DNA of 64,000 nucleotides from CAXMST01 sp963712765 (GTDB lineage Bacteria; Actinomycetota; Thermoleophilia; Solirubrobacterales; 70-9). The notes under the pieces are model-generated. The model saw only the letters and a list, made by a program, of their open reading frames with translations, ran no database searches and was not told the origin of the DNA. Below, in pieces: positions 33,330 through 44,152 of the stretch. Position numbers and translations under genes: made by a program. Where the stretch lies: positions 496,001 to 560,000 of the forward strand of contig CAVQIX010000003.1 in NCBI GenBank assembly GCA_963712765.1. Direction: 5' to 3'. Positions within the stretch are counted from its first letter, which is position 1, and the number at the start of each line of letters is the position of its first letter.

Positions 33330-34274
33330 TCAACCGATCGCCTCGACGGTGGCAGCGATCTCGCCGTCGACGACGACCTCTGTGCCCGGCTCCGCCTCGC
33401 GGCGCAGTATCGACAGGGCGAGCGGGCCCTCGGCCGGCGAGAGCACCGCGGTGCCGACGGTTCCGACCTGCTTGTCGCCGACGGCCACCGGGGCCCCCGC
33501 CGGGAGGACCTTCGCCGAACGCAACCTCCGCAGATGCCGGTTCGGCTTGCCCTTGTAGTGAAGCCTGGCGACGGTCTCCTGGCCGACGTAGCACCCCTTG
33601 TCGAAGCTGACGGCGCGCTCGTTGAGCTCCGCCTCCTGCGGGATCGTGTCGTTGCCCATCTCCGAGCCGAAGCGCGGTCGCCCGGCCTCGACCCGGACTA
33701 TCTCGGCCGCTCCCTCCTCGACCCGCTCGGCGCCCTCGCGCTCGAGCGATGAAGCGATCGCCTCCAAGGAGGCATCGGTGGCGATCAGGTCGACGCCCGC
33801 CATCGTCGTCACCGCGAGGGCGTCGTGCTCGGCGAGGCGGACAGCCCGGTGGTTGTGCTCGACCCCGAGAGGGGAGCCGCCGAGCAACTCCGGAGTGCGC
33901 GGGCCCAGCAGCGACAGCACCGACTGCCCCTCGAGCCGGCTGACCTCGGCATCACGGCCGATCCGGTACATGTCGAGGTGCTTGAACAGCTCATCGACGG
34001 TCGCCGCATCGGTCCTGATCCAGATCCGCTCGGCCTCGATCCGCAGGACCTCCATCTCGACCCGGATCTTCCCCTTGCGATCGAGCAGCAGCGCGTAGCA
34101 GCCTTGACCGGGCTCGAGCGTCTCGATGTCGTTGGTCAGCTGGCCCTGGAGGAACTCGGCGCCCTCGGAGCCGACGATCTCCAGCAGGCGGGCCGCCGGT
34201 CGCGGGAGCTGGCCGCATTCCTCTCTCAGCAGCCTGTACTGGGCGTCGAGCTCAACTGTCGGCTGTGGCGTCAT
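33330..34274 (-). CDS. ygfZ: Folate-binding Fe-S cluster repair protein YgfZ (CAF17/GcvT-like)
   Basis: 314 aa. The diagnostic motif KGCYVGQETVARLHYKGKPN (around residue 225) contains K-G-C-Y-x-G-Q-E, with the conserved Cys. YgfZ uses tetrahydrofolate to support assembly or repair of certain Fe-S enzymes. The N-terminal part (GSEGAEFLQGQLTNDIETL; GCYALLLDRKGKIRVEMEVL) is the GcvT-like fold. No glycine-cleavage partners are nearby, and the K-G-C-Y motif excludes GcvT. Fe-S clients in this window include FbiC, a double radical-SAM protein. The start ATG at 34274 is the only convincing one. Confidence 0.93.
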   Translation of the reverse strand: MTPQPTVELDAQYRLLREECGQLPRPAARLLEIVGSEGAEFLQGQLTNDIETLEPGQGCYALLLDRKGKIRVEMEVLRIEAERIWIRTDAATVDELFKHLDMYRIGRDAEVSRLEGQSVLSLLGPRTPELLGGSPLGVEHNHRAVRLAEHDALAVTTMAGVDLIATDASLEAIASSLEREGAERVEEGAAEIVRVEAGRPRFGSEMGNDTIPQEAELNERAVSFDKGCYVGQETVARLHYKGKPNRHLRRLRSAKVLPAGAPVAVGDKQVGTVGTAVLSPAEGPLALSILRREAEPGTEVVVDGEIAATVEAIG

Positions 34275-34389
34275 CGGGACGATTGTAGGGCCGAGTCCGC
34301 GATTCTCCCCCGGTCTTCGGTGACCGTGGGCCGCGGCCCCGCCGGGCCCACGACGGTCACCGCCGCCAGGCCGAGATATGCTGACCCCG

Positions 34390-34752
34390 ATGTCGCTATC
34401 CGCTTCCTTTCAGGAGATCGTCGAGGCCCTGCCGTCGGATTGGACCGATATGCAGCTCGATCTCCGACTCGCGGACGAGACGCGTTACATCGACGCTTCG
34501 GTCTTGATGACCCAGATCAACGCTCAGCCCTATTCCGAGGACGAGTGGCACTTCCGGATCAACGCTGCCAACGGCTTCGGCCACGGCGCCCCGGCCGAGA
34601 CCGTCGCCTGGGTGCTCAAGATGCTGGAGCGGGCCGAGATCGAGGGTGAGATCGTGGTCCGCGACATCCAGAAGGGCCGTGCCGAGGTCGTGCAGATGTG
34701 GGGTCGTCCGGAGAGCGTGCGGGAGGAGTTCCGCAGCCGCCGGAGCCTCTGA
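34390..34752 (+). CDS. Hypothetical actinobacterial protein
   Basis: 120 aa from ATG 34390; ATG 34378 four codons earlier is equally possible because neither has a clear Shine-Dalgarno. Acidic and Trp/Gln-containing: SASFQEIVEALPSDWTDMQL, DEWHFRINAANGFGHGAPAE, VVRDIQKGRAEVVQMWGRPE. The alternation of short strands and helices suggests a compact alpha/beta domain. I recognise no family with a known role. The next gene, a receiver-like protein, begins 17 bp later and is probably cotranscribed. Confidence 0.65.
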   Translation: MSLSASFQEIVEALPSDWTDMQLDLRLADETRYIDASVLMTQINAQPYSEDEWHFRINAANGFGHGAPAETVAWVLKMLERAEIEGEIVVRDIQKGRAEVVQMWGRPESVREEFRSRRSL

Positions 34753-34769
34753 GCCCGGCCGGCGCCCCG

Positions 34770-35096
34770 ATGGCCCGGATCCTCTGCATGGTCGATGACC
34801 TGATGCTCCGCAGCAAGGTCGTGGAGACCTTGGGCAGCGCCGGTCACGAGATCGTCGAGGGCGCCGAGGGGGGGCCGGCGGCAGACCTGATCGTCGCCGA
34901 TCTCGATGCGGTCGACCTCGAAGGCGTCGCCGCCCTGGAGGCGCCGAAGCTCGGCTTCTGCCGCCATACCGACACCGAGCTGCGCGAGCGCGCCGAACGC
35001 GCCGGGTTCGATCGGGTCGTCCCTCGTAGCCGCATGGCCCGCGAGCTGCCCGAGCTCGCGGCGGACCTTCTCGACGGCGCTGCCGGCCGGACCTAG
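34770..35096 (+). CDS. Receiver-like (pseudo-receiver) domain protein
   Basis: 108 aa from ATG 34770. MARILCMVDDLMLRSKVVET, LIVADLDAVDLEGVAALEAP and FDRVVPRSRMARELPELAAD give the beta-alpha order of response-regulator receivers. The Asp pair near VDD and an Asp in VADLD roughly fit the acidic pocket and phosphorylation site. The conserved Thr/Ser and Lys (normally in S-A and K-P) are replaced, and it has no output domain. It may be a non-phosphorylated CheY-like module. A strong hairpin follows the gene. Confidence 0.6.
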   Translation: MARILCMVDDLMLRSKVVETLGSAGHEIVEGAEGGPAADLIVADLDAVDLEGVAALEAPKLGFCRHTDTELRERAERAGFDRVVPRSRMARELPELAADLLDGAAGRT

Positions 35097-35120
35097 GCCC
35101 GCGCGGTTCCGGAGGCGACG

Positions 35121-35147
35121 TCCGGGCCGGCGAGTCGCCGGCCCGGA
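35121..35147. terminator. Strong bidirectional hairpin between the receiver-like gene and katG
   Basis: A near-perfect inverted repeat (TCCGGGCCGGCGA and TCGCCGGCCCGGA around one base) lies in the 63-bp gap between two convergent genes. In practice it folds as a stem of about 11 GC pairs with a short loop. There is no U-tract. Confidence 0.6.
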
Positions 35148-35159
35148 TACCAGCCAGGT

Positions 35160-37391
<2,232 letters not shown>

Positions 37392-37406
37392 TTGAATCCC
37401 TTCGGG

Positions 37407-37895
37407 TCATTTGGCTTGATCAGATTGGTCTCGGTTCGAACACTCGGGACACAGGCCCCGGTAGACGACCTCGCATTCGTCGATCACGTAGCCGTGATCT
37501 TGGGGCGCGGTCAAGCAGGGTGCGGTGCCGACGGCGCAGTCGACGTCAGCGATGGCGCCGCAGGACCGGCAGACGATGTGGTGATGGTTGTCCCCAACCC
37601 TCGCCTCGTACCGCGCCACCGAGCCCGGTGGCTGGATGTCTCGCACCAGGCTCGCGCCGGTCAATGCCCGGAGCACGTCGTAGACGGCCTGGTGAGAGAC
37701 CTCGCCGAGGTACTCACGCACGACGTCGATGATCGAACTCGTGTCCGCGTGGGGGTGGTCGTAGACGGCGTTGAGCACCGCCAGCCGCGGTCGCGTCACC
37801 CGCAGGTCGCTCCCGCGCAACATCCGCTCGAATTCCTCGGTCGTCGGCACGGTCTGGGACTGTACCCGTTTCTGGAATCGATCAAAGTTAGCCAC
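37407..37895 (-). CDS. furA: Fur-family regulator, FurA type
   Basis: 162 aa from GTG 37895; a GTG about 20 residues later is an alternative. Represses katG and itself in actinobacteria, responding to peroxide through a metal-bound state. The DNA-binding part reads LRVTRPRLAVLNAVYDHPHA and VSHQAVYDVLRALTGASLVR. The metal region VGDNHHHIVCRSCGAIADVD gives the H-H-H-x-x-C-x-x-C Zn/regulatory cluster, with a second C-x-x-C in GLCPECSN. These wordings match mycobacterial FurA closely. It immediately precedes katG on the same strand, and an aquaporin gene starts 131 bp away on the other strand. Confidence 0.93.
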   Translation of the reverse strand: MANFDRFQKRVQSQTVPTTEEFERMLRGSDLRVTRPRLAVLNAVYDHPHADTSSIIDVVREYLGEVSHQAVYDVLRALTGASLVRDIQPPGSVARYEARVGDNHHHIVCRSCGAIADVDCAVGTAPCLTAPQDHGYVIDECEVVYRGLCPECSNRDQSDQAK

Positions 37896-38025
37896 GGATT
37901 GCGGTTCGCTGCGTGTCGGAGCTTCGATCCGGGACGAGCGCCTGCGCTTGGTTCGGCGTTGGTGGTCTAGACTGCCGCCGCGTCGCCCGAGGGCGGGAGC
38001 CGTCTTACTACTGAGGAGGAAGCAA

Positions 38026-38751
38026 GTGCAGGATCGAGGACTAGCGGCGTACATCACTGAGCTGGTTGGGACGTTCTTTTTGGTTTTCGTGGTCGGGATG
38101 GTGATCAGCCTTTACCTGGCCGCCGGCGGCCAGGCCCAGTTCGGCTCGGATTTCGCCGTGATCGGCTTGGTCCAGGCCTTTGTCCTGTTCCTGCTCGTGG
38201 CGGCCCTGATCGGAGTCAGCGGTGCTCACCTCAACCCGGTGGTTACGATCGGATCGGCGCTGCTACGCCGGATCGATGGGGTGGACGCGGTCGTCTACGT
38301 GCTCGCCCAGCTCTCGGGCGGGGTGCTGGGCGCCCTGCTGGTCAAGGGGATGCTCAGCGACGAGGGAGCGGCCTCCAACTACGGGGCTCTCGACGTGAGT
38401 CCACTTTTGGCAAACAACTTCGCCGGGATGGTCATCGAGGCGATCGGAGCGTTTCTGATCGTGCTGGCGTACGTCGCCATCGCGCAGAATCCACGGGCGT
38501 CGCGTGAGTGGGGTCCGCTGGCGATCGGATTCACATTCGGTGCCATGGTGATGGTCTTCGGCCCGCTGACCGGCGGCGGCTTCAACCCGGCCCGTTGGTT
38601 CGGCCCTGCACTGATCGGCGAGGAGTTCGGGGCCGTCTGGCCCTACCTGGTCGGCCCGTTGGTGGGTGCCGTGCTCGCCGTTCTCTTCTACCGCTTCGTC
38701 ATCGAGGCGGGAGAGGCTGAAGGGGAGCCCGAAGCGTCGCCCGGCACCTAG
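38026..38751 (+). CDS. Aquaporin / MIP-family channel
   Basis: 241 aa from GTG 38026, behind GAGGAGGAAG. Six-helix channel for water or small neutral solutes. The two half-helix motifs are SGAHLNPVVTIGSALLRR (N-P-V, a variant of NPA) and GGGFNPARWFGPALIGEEFG (N-P-A-R, with the selectivity Arg). The first helix reads YITELVGTFFLVFVVGMVIS. It is divergent from furA-katG across a 130-bp intergenic region, so shared peroxide control is possible. Some aquaporins carry H2O2, which would fit, but substrate residues cannot settle this by eye. The tail is acidic (EAEGEPEASPGT). Confidence 0.92.
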   Translation: MQDRGLAAYITELVGTFFLVFVVGMVISLYLAAGGQAQFGSDFAVIGLVQAFVLFLLVAALIGVSGAHLNPVVTIGSALLRRIDGVDAVVYVLAQLSGGVLGALLVKGMLSDEGAASNYGALDVSPLLANNFAGMVIEAIGAFLIVLAYVAIAQNPRASREWGPLAIGFTFGAMVMVFGPLTGGGFNPARWFGPALIGEEFGAVWPYLVGPLVGAVLAVLFYRFVIEAGEAEGEPEASPGT

Positions 38752-38870
38752 GCCGGCAGGAACAGAGGTTGGCCAGCGGGGCGCCCCTGGGCGCCTCGCT
38801 GTCGTCGCGCTCGCCCCGCTCGGCCGGGCATTCGCGGGTCCGCGGCCCGCGGGTCCATAACATCAGCTCC

Positions 38871-41108
38871 GTGCGCCGCGTCACCTTCTCCCGTAACTAC
38901 ACGCTCTCGCTCTCGCGGACCTGTCGCTGCTACTGCAAGTACTGCGCCTTCGCCACCCACCAGGCCCATATCTACTCGCCGGAGGAGGTCGACGCCCAGC
39001 TCGAGCAGGCGGTACGGCGCAACGCCAAGGAGCTCCTCGTCCTGACCGGCGAGATGCCCGAGGTCAATCCGGTGGTCGCGGAGAAGCTCGCCGGCTGGGG
39101 CCACCCCGACTTCACCTCCTACGTCGCCTGGGCCTGCGAGCGGGCGATGGGGAGAGGGCTGCTGCCCCACACCAACGTCGGCGTCCTGAGCCGTGCCGAC
39201 CAGCTCCGGCTGCGCGAGGTGACCGCCTCCCAGGGACTGATGCTGGAGTCGGTCTCCGAGGGCCTGATGGAGACCGTTCACGCCGGATCGCCGACCAAGC
39301 ACCCGCGGGTCCGCCTCGAACACATCGAGACGGCCGGCGAGCTCCGGATCCCCCTGACCAGCGGCATCCTCGTCGGAGTGGGGGAGAGCGAGGCCGACCG
39401 TCTCGCAGCGCTCGACGCCCTGGCGGAGTCCGACGCACGCCACGGTCACATCCAGGAGGTGATCTTGCAGAACTACGTTCCCCACCCCGACTACTACGGG
39501 CGGGAGCCGGCCCAGATCGCCGACTCGGCCTCGCGGCGCCGCTGGTCGGCTCCCGATCACCTCGCTGGAGACGAGGTTGCCGAGGCTGGGAGCCCCCAGC
39601 CACTGCCGAGCTGGGCGGGGCCCGTCACCCTCGATGAGATCAAGCGGCTGGTCGTCCACTGCCGCGAGGTGATGCCGGGGGTCGGGGTCCAGATTCCGCC
39701 GAACCTGAGCGATTGGTGGATCGAGCTCGCCGATGCCGGGGCGAGCGATCTCGGCGGTCTCTCGGCCAACGGCGACCACATCAGCCCCGAGCACCCCTTT
39801 CCGAGTCCCAAGCAGGTGCGCGCCGGGCTCAAGGAGCGGGACATGGCGCTCGCCGAGCGGCTCTGCGTCTATCCCCAGTACATGAACGCCGAGTGGCTGG
39901 AGCAGGGTGTGCTCGACCTGATCAAGCTCCGCTACTGGAGCTTCATCCCCCGCGGCACCAGCGGACGCAATGCCGCCACCCACAGCAACGGAAACGGCAA
40001 CGGCCACGACCCTGGCCTGGCTCCCGAGGCGATCGCCAAGGGGCTGCAGGGGGAGGAGCTGACCGCTGCCGAGCTGACCGCGCTGTTCGCCGAATCGCGT
40101 CCCGAGATGATCGAGCGGATGCGGGTGGCGGCCGACGGTCTACGCGCCGAGCTCGCGGGTGATGTTGCCACCTTCGTCGTCAACCGCAACGTCAACCTCA
40201 CCAACGTCTGTACCGTCGGCTGCGCCTTCTGTGGCTTCGGCCAGGGCCGCCGCTCCCCCGACGCCTACATGGTCAGCGAGGAGGACTTCGTCGAGCGCAT
40301 CGGCGAGGCGCTGGAGTTTGGGGCGACCGAGATCTGCATGCAGGGCGGGATCCACCCCGACTACGCACTCGAGGACTACGGCCGCTGGCTGCGGCTGGTC
40401 AAGGAGGTGGCCCCCGAGCTGCATCTGCACGCCTACTCGCCGATGGAGGTGCACTTCATGAGCGAGCGTTCGGGACTGCCTCCGGGCGAGGTCTTCGACT
40501 ACCTGCTCGAGTGCGGCCTCGGCTCGACCCCGGGGACCGCGGCAGAGGTGCTCCACGACGGCGTCCGTCAGCGGATCAGCCCGAACAAGCTTCCCGTCGC
40601 CCGCTGGGTCGAGATCATCGAGGCCGCCCACGGCCGCGGGATTCCGACCACCTCGACGGTGATGTTCGGCCACATCGAGGAGCCCGCCGAACTCGCCGAG
40701 CACATGCGCGTGATCAGGGCGTTGCAGAGGCGGACCGGCGGGATCACCGAATTCGTGCCGCTCAGCTTCATCCCCTACCAAACCCTTCTGGGACGGACCC
40801 ACGGCATCGAGGAGATCGGGGCCGAGGAGAACCTCAAGCACACCGCCGCCTTCCGGCTCGCGCTCGGCAAGAGCGTGCGCAACCTGCAGGCCAGCTGGGT
40901 GAAGATGGGGCTCGAGGCGGCGACCGAGGCCCTGCGCTGGGGCGTCAACGACCTCGGCGGCACGCTGATGGAGGAGAACATCTCCCGCATGGCGGGCTCG
41001 GTGCACGGGACTCGCCTGGAGCCGGCGGACCTGATCCAGGCAGCCCGCAAGGCGGGGCGTACACCGGCTCAGCGCAACACGGTCTACGAGCTGATCGAGA
41101 CCTACTGA
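38871..41108 (+). CDS. fbiC: FO synthase, fused CofG-CofH type
   Basis: Makes the deazaflavin FO, the chromophore of coenzyme F420, from tyrosine and a ribityl-diaminouracil. About 745 aa from GTG 38871; a TTG at 38769 would add 34 poorly conserved residues. Two radical-SAM modules are present. The CofG part starts LSLSRTCRCYCKYCAFATHQ, with C-x3-C-x2-C, and the CofH part has NLTNVCTVGCAFCGFGQGRR. The linker is rich in Asn/Gly/His (HSNGNGNGHDPG). This fusion is typical of actinobacteria. The F420 completion genes lie just downstream on the opposite strand. Confidence 0.95.
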   Translation: MRRVTFSRNYTLSLSRTCRCYCKYCAFATHQAHIYSPEEVDAQLEQAVRRNAKELLVLTGEMPEVNPVVAEKLAGWGHPDFTSYVAWACERAMGRGLLPHTNVGVLSRADQLRLREVTASQGLMLESVSEGLMETVHAGSPTKHPRVRLEHIETAGELRIPLTSGILVGVGESEADRLAALDALAESDARHGHIQEVILQNYVPHPDYYGREPAQIADSASRRRWSAPDHLAGDEVAEAGSPQPLPSWAGPVTLDEIKRLVVHCREVMPGVGVQIPPNLSDWWIELADAGASDLGGLSANGDHISPEHPFPSPKQVRAGLKERDMALAERLCVYPQYMNAEWLEQGVLDLIKLRYWSFIPRGTSGRNAATHSNGNGNGHDPGLAPEAIAKGLQGEELTAAELTALFAESRPEMIERMRVAADGLRAELAGDVATFVVNRNVNLTNVCTVGCAFCGFGQGRRSPDAYMVSEEDFVERIGEALEFGATEICMQGGIHPDYALEDYGRWLRLVKEVAPELHLHAYSPMEVHFMSERSGLPPGEVFDYLLECGLGSTPGTAAEVLHDGVRQRISPNKLPVARWVEIIEAAHGRGIPTTSTVMFGHIEEPAELAEHMRVIRALQRRTGGITEFVPLSFIPYQTLLGRTHGIEEIGAEENLKHTAAFRLALGKSVRNLQASWVKMGLEAATEALRWGVNDLGGTLMEENISRMAGSVHGTRLEPADLIQAARKAGRTPAQRNTVYELIETY

Positions 41109-41254
41109 ACTTGGGCCTCGGGCGGCCCGCTCAAGATCAGCAGTCCGGCGACCGCGGTCCAGATCACCGGCAGCAGCGGGGGCGGTCGGGCCGGGCGCGC
41201 CTGGAGCGCCCCGATCGGGGGTAGGCTTGGTCGCGGCACGAAGAGAGGTGGAAG

Positions 41255-41647
41255 ATGGCTGACTACACGGTGAAATCCATGGGGGACTTCGAGTCGATCT
41301 TCGGCGGCGGATTCCACCGCGTCCGCTCCGGGCTGGGAGTGAGCGCCTTCGGACTCGCGGTGATGGAGTTCCCGGCGGGCTTCGAGCACTATCCGGAGCA
41401 CACCCAGGAGCACGATGGCCAGGAGGAGGTCTACACGGTGCTCTCAGGAAAGGCCTTCCTCGAGGTCGGCGGCGAGCGGAATGAGCTCACCCCGGGGGTC
41501 TTCGCGAGGGTCGGTCCGGGTGAGCGGCGGCGCCTGGTCACAGCCGACGAGCCGGCCCGGGTACTGGCCATAGGTGGCACCCCCGGCTCGCCCTATGAGC
41601 CGCCGGACTTCACCGAAGAGGGCGCCGGCGAGACGCTCCACAAGTAG
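41255..41647 (+). CDS. Cupin-domain protein
   Basis: 130 aa with a single cupin barrel. Motif 1 is EHYPEHTQEHDGQEEVYTVL and motif 2 lies in GVFARVGPGERRRLVTADEP. The His-rich start of motif 1 (H-x5-H-x3-E) could hold a metal. Start ATG 41255 with GAGAGGTG upstream. It sits between fbiC and the convergent F420 operon but need not act in F420 biosynthesis, since single cupins have very varied roles. No signal peptide is visible. Confidence 0.85.
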   Translation: MADYTVKSMGDFESIFGGGFHRVRSGLGVSAFGLAVMEFPAGFEHYPEHTQEHDGQEEVYTVLSGKAFLEVGGERNELTPGVFARVGPGERRRLVTADEPARVLAIGGTPGSPYEPPDFTEEGAGETLHK

Positions 41648-41672
41648 ACCGAGCCGGCCCGGGTGGTCGAGT

Positions 41673-42419
41673 TCAGGGGAAGAGGTCCTCGCTCCGATCC
41701 CGGAGCAGGGCGGCGGCTCCGGGGCCGTCGGTCTCGGTGACCAGCTCCTCGAGGCCGGTGACGACGACGACCGGCGTCCGCGAGACCTTGTCGCGGGCGA
41801 GGTCGGAGGCGGCGGCGATCTGGTCGGCGACGGCGATCTCGGTCGCCCCCAGGATCTCGCCGTGGCTGTCGGCGCGGCCGCGCCAGTCGATCAGCGGGTC
41901 GAGCCCGGCGCAGCCGATCGCGACCTCGCTCTGGCCCAGCCGCCAGGGCCGCCCGAAGCTGTCGGTGATCAACACGGCGACGGTGACGCCCCCGAGCCGC
42001 TGCAGCTCCGATCTGATCCGCCGCGCCGAGGAATCCGGGTCCTCAGGCAGCAACGCCACGGAATTGCTGGAGGGAACGTTGGACGTATCGAGACCGCCGT
42101 TGGCGCAGATCAGACCGCTGCGGAGCTCGGTGATCAGGACGCCGCGCTCGGCTCTGACGATGCGTTCGCTCTCGAGGAGGACCAGCTCCACGAGCGACGG
42201 ATCCTTCCCGAGCTCCCCGGCGAGGCGCCTGGCCGGAGCCGAGGGCTCGACCTGATCGAGATCGCGAACCCTGCCCTCGGCCTTGGAGACGATCTTCTGC
42301 GAGATGCAGACAACCTCCCCCGCGGCAGGGGGCCCGGCGGATGCGATCGTCGCCGCGATCGAATCCCCGTTCGCGATCTCGGGTATTCCCTCGAGCGCCC
42401 GGAGACGGATCGGGCTCAT
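41673..42419 (-). CDS. cofE: Coenzyme F420-0:L-glutamate ligase
   Basis: Adds gamma-linked glutamates to F420-0 using GTP. 248 aa, a single CofE domain; mycobacterial FbiB carries an extra C-terminal FMN-binding domain that is absent here. Visible: VVCISQKIVSKAEGRVRDLD, ICANGGLDTSNVPSSNSVAL, VAVLITDSFGRPWRLGQSEV, and IGCAGLDPLIDWRGRADSHG. The ATG overlaps the cofC stop by four bases, so translation is coupled. It is the last gene of the npdG-cofD-cofC-cofE operon. Confidence 0.95.
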   Translation of the reverse strand: MSPIRLRALEGIPEIANGDSIAATIASAGPPAAGEVVCISQKIVSKAEGRVRDLDQVEPSAPARRLAGELGKDPSLVELVLLESERIVRAERGVLITELRSGLICANGGLDTSNVPSSNSVALLPEDPDSSARRIRSELQRLGGVTVAVLITDSFGRPWRLGQSEVAIGCAGLDPLIDWRGRADSHGEILGATEIAVADQIAAASDLARDKVSRTPVVVVTGLEELVTETDGPGAAALLRDRSEDLFP

Positions 42420-43102
42420 CGGTTCCCCTTCGGATGCGGCAGCAGCGAGGAGAGCTGATCGCGGGTCCGCTCGCCTGCGTCGGTGATCGCGAGCAGCTCG
42501 AGAAGGGACTCGAGGTCGGCCCCGGTGTCGAGATCGAATGCGAGCGACGGGATCTGGGCCATGTAGCCATGGATGCCGGCCTCGGCCGCGAGGCGCAGAT
42601 GGCGGCGACGGCTGTCGGCCCCGAAGGAGGGACTGATCACGTCGGGCGGCCGCATTATCAGTCCGTTGGTCCCGGTCCCGTGTCGATCGGCGGCGACGCC
42701 AACGCTTCGCGGCGGTGCGGCCGCGAGGGCCTCGTCGAGCTCGCCCGGGTCGAGCAGCGGGGCGTCACCGGGAAGCATCACCGCGCACTCGAATCCCCGC
42801 TGGGCGGCGAGTGCGGCCCCGAGCGCGGCTGCTTCGGAGTGGCCCTCGTCGCCGGGGTCGTCGACCAGCTCCGCCCCGGCCGCCGCCGCCGCCGTCCTGA
42901 TCGCCGGCTCCCCACTGATCACGAAGGTCGTTCGGACCCGCTCCGCGGCGGCCACCGCCTCGAGAACGTCGGTTGCCATCGCTGCCGCGATGGCGGCGCG
43001 GTGCCCGGGGGTGAGGCTCTCGGCCAGCCGCTGCTTGGCGGAATCGAATCGCTTGATCGGGATGATCGCCGCCGCGATGTTCACCCCGGTGGTCTCAGCC
43101 AC
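42416..43102 (-). CDS. cofC: 2-phospho-L-lactate / phosphoenolpyruvate guanylyltransferase
   Basis: Activates phospholactate (archaea) or PEP (actinobacteria, FbiD) with GTP as the precursor of the F420 tail. 228 aa, GTG start at 43102. Nucleotidyltransferase features are IIPIKRFDSAKQRLAESLTP near the N-terminus, MLPGDAPLLDPGELDEAL, and the G-T-G-T-N-G-L-I-M segment HGTGTNGLIMRPPDVISP. It overlaps a 46-codon ORF upstream by 8 bp and cofE downstream by 4 bp. In an actinobacterium PEP is the more likely substrate; that is inference. Confidence 0.93.
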   Translation of the reverse strand: MAETTGVNIAAAIIPIKRFDSAKQRLAESLTPGHRAAIAAAMATDVLEAVAAAERVRTTFVISGEPAIRTAAAAAGAELVDDPGDEGHSEAAALGAALAAQRGFECAVMLPGDAPLLDPGELDEALAAAPPRSVGVAADRHGTGTNGLIMRPPDVISPSFGADSRRRHLRLAAEAGIHGYMAQIPSLAFDLDTGADLESLLELLAITDAGERTRDQLSSLLPHPKGNR

Positions 43103-43235
43103 CGTTCCCTCCGCGGCTGTTCATCCTGACCTCCACCGAGCCCTCGGCCGCGGCGTTGCCGCGGTGGACGCCGCGGATCGGCGGCGGAAGGCGCCCGGCA
43201 GGCCCGCGCCACCTGAGGGGGATCTCTTCGCTCAT
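43095..43235 (-). CDS. Small ORF coupled between cofD and cofC
   Basis: A 46-codon reading frame, ATG 43235 to TGA 43095. Its start overlaps the cofD stop by four bases (ATGA) and its stop overlaps the cofC start by eight. It fills the only gap of the operon exactly. The product begins MSEEIPLRWRGPAGRLPPPI and ends in a Gly/Asn/Arg-rich tail, basic and probably disordered. The coupling on both sides argues that it is translated, but GC-rich DNA makes short frames by chance and I recognise no homologue. It may simply keep ribosomes moving into cofC. Confidence 0.45.
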   Translation of the reverse strand: MSEEIPLRWRGPAGRLPPPIRGVHRGNAAAEGSVEVRMNSRGGNGG

Positions 43236-44152
43236 TGCAGCGACTCGCAGAACTCGAGCGTCCGGATCGCGACCTCACGGCGTCGGGCGTCATTGTCCAT
43301 CAGGGTGTCGAACGACTCCGTCTCCGGACCTTCTGGGGGCGGGTCGGGATCGGCTGAGTCGACCACGAGGCCGTCGAGCAGCCCCACGTAGACCTCGGCG
43401 ACCCCGGCCGCCGAAGGCTCGGCGCCGATCGCCCGCATGAACTTGTCGGTCGGGCCCTTGATCACCTCTCCGGCCACGAACGGACTCACGGCCACCACCG
43501 GCGCCGCTACCTCTCGCAGCAGGTCGCGCATCCCGGGCACCGCGAGTATCGGTCCGATCGAGATCACCGGGTTGGAGGGACCGATCACGATCGCCTCTGC
43601 CTCTGCCACCACCTCGTTGATCTCCGGGCTGGGCTCGGCCGCGTCGATGCCTTCGAACCGCACCGACTCGATCTCCGGCTCGGCCCGATCGAGCACCAGG
43701 TACTGCTGGAAGTCTCGCCATCCGTCGGCGGTTCTGACCCGGGTCCGGACCGGTTGATCGCACATCGGGAGCACCCGGGCCTCTATTCCCAGCGCCCCCC
43801 CGATCGAAACCTGGGCCTCGGTCAGACGCGAGCCGCCGTCGAGCAGCTCGCGGCGGCGCAGGCAGGTGGCCAGATCGCGGTCGCTGAGACCGAACCACTC
43901 CTGCGCTCCCAGCTTCTTGAGCCGCTCGAAGACCGTGAAGGAGTCGTCCTTGATTCCCCAGCCGCGCTCGGCATCGATCTCGCCGCTGAGCCAGTAGGTG
44001 CAGAGGTCGGGGTCGGGGGAGACGTGAACGCCGAGCGCCTCGACATCGTCGCCCGTATTGGCGATCACCGTAAGCTCGTCGCCGATCTCGGCCTGGGCGC
44101 CCGCAGCGAGCTTGGCGCCGCCGGTGCCGCCCGCGAGCAGGACCGTTCTCAA
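43232..44152 (-). CDS. cofD: 2-phospho-L-lactate (or enolpyruvyl) transferase
   Basis: Transfers the phospholactyl or enolpyruvyl group from its guanosine-diphosphate carrier onto FO, giving (dehydro)F420-0. 306 aa; FbiA in mycobacteria. Features: VLLAGGTGGAKLAAGAQAEI at the N-terminus (nucleotide loop), VIANTGDDVEALGVHVSPDP, TYWLSGEIDAERGWGIKDDS, and AEAIVIGPSNPVISIGPILA. The start overlaps the npdG stop by four bases. The C-terminal 30 residues (Pro/Asp/Glu-rich, then MDNDARRREVAIRTLEF) extend beyond the conserved core as usual. Confidence 0.95.
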   Translation of the reverse strand: MRTVLLAGGTGGAKLAAGAQAEIGDELTVIANTGDDVEALGVHVSPDPDLCTYWLSGEIDAERGWGIKDDSFTVFERLKKLGAQEWFGLSDRDLATCLRRRELLDGGSRLTEAQVSIGGALGIEARVLPMCDQPVRTRVRTADGWRDFQQYLVLDRAEPEIESVRFEGIDAAEPSPEINEVVAEAEAIVIGPSNPVISIGPILAVPGMRDLLREVAAPVVAVSPFVAGEVIKGPTDKFMRAIGAEPSAAGVAEVYVGLLDGLVVDSADPDPPPEGPETESFDTLMDNDARRREVAIRTLEFCESLQ

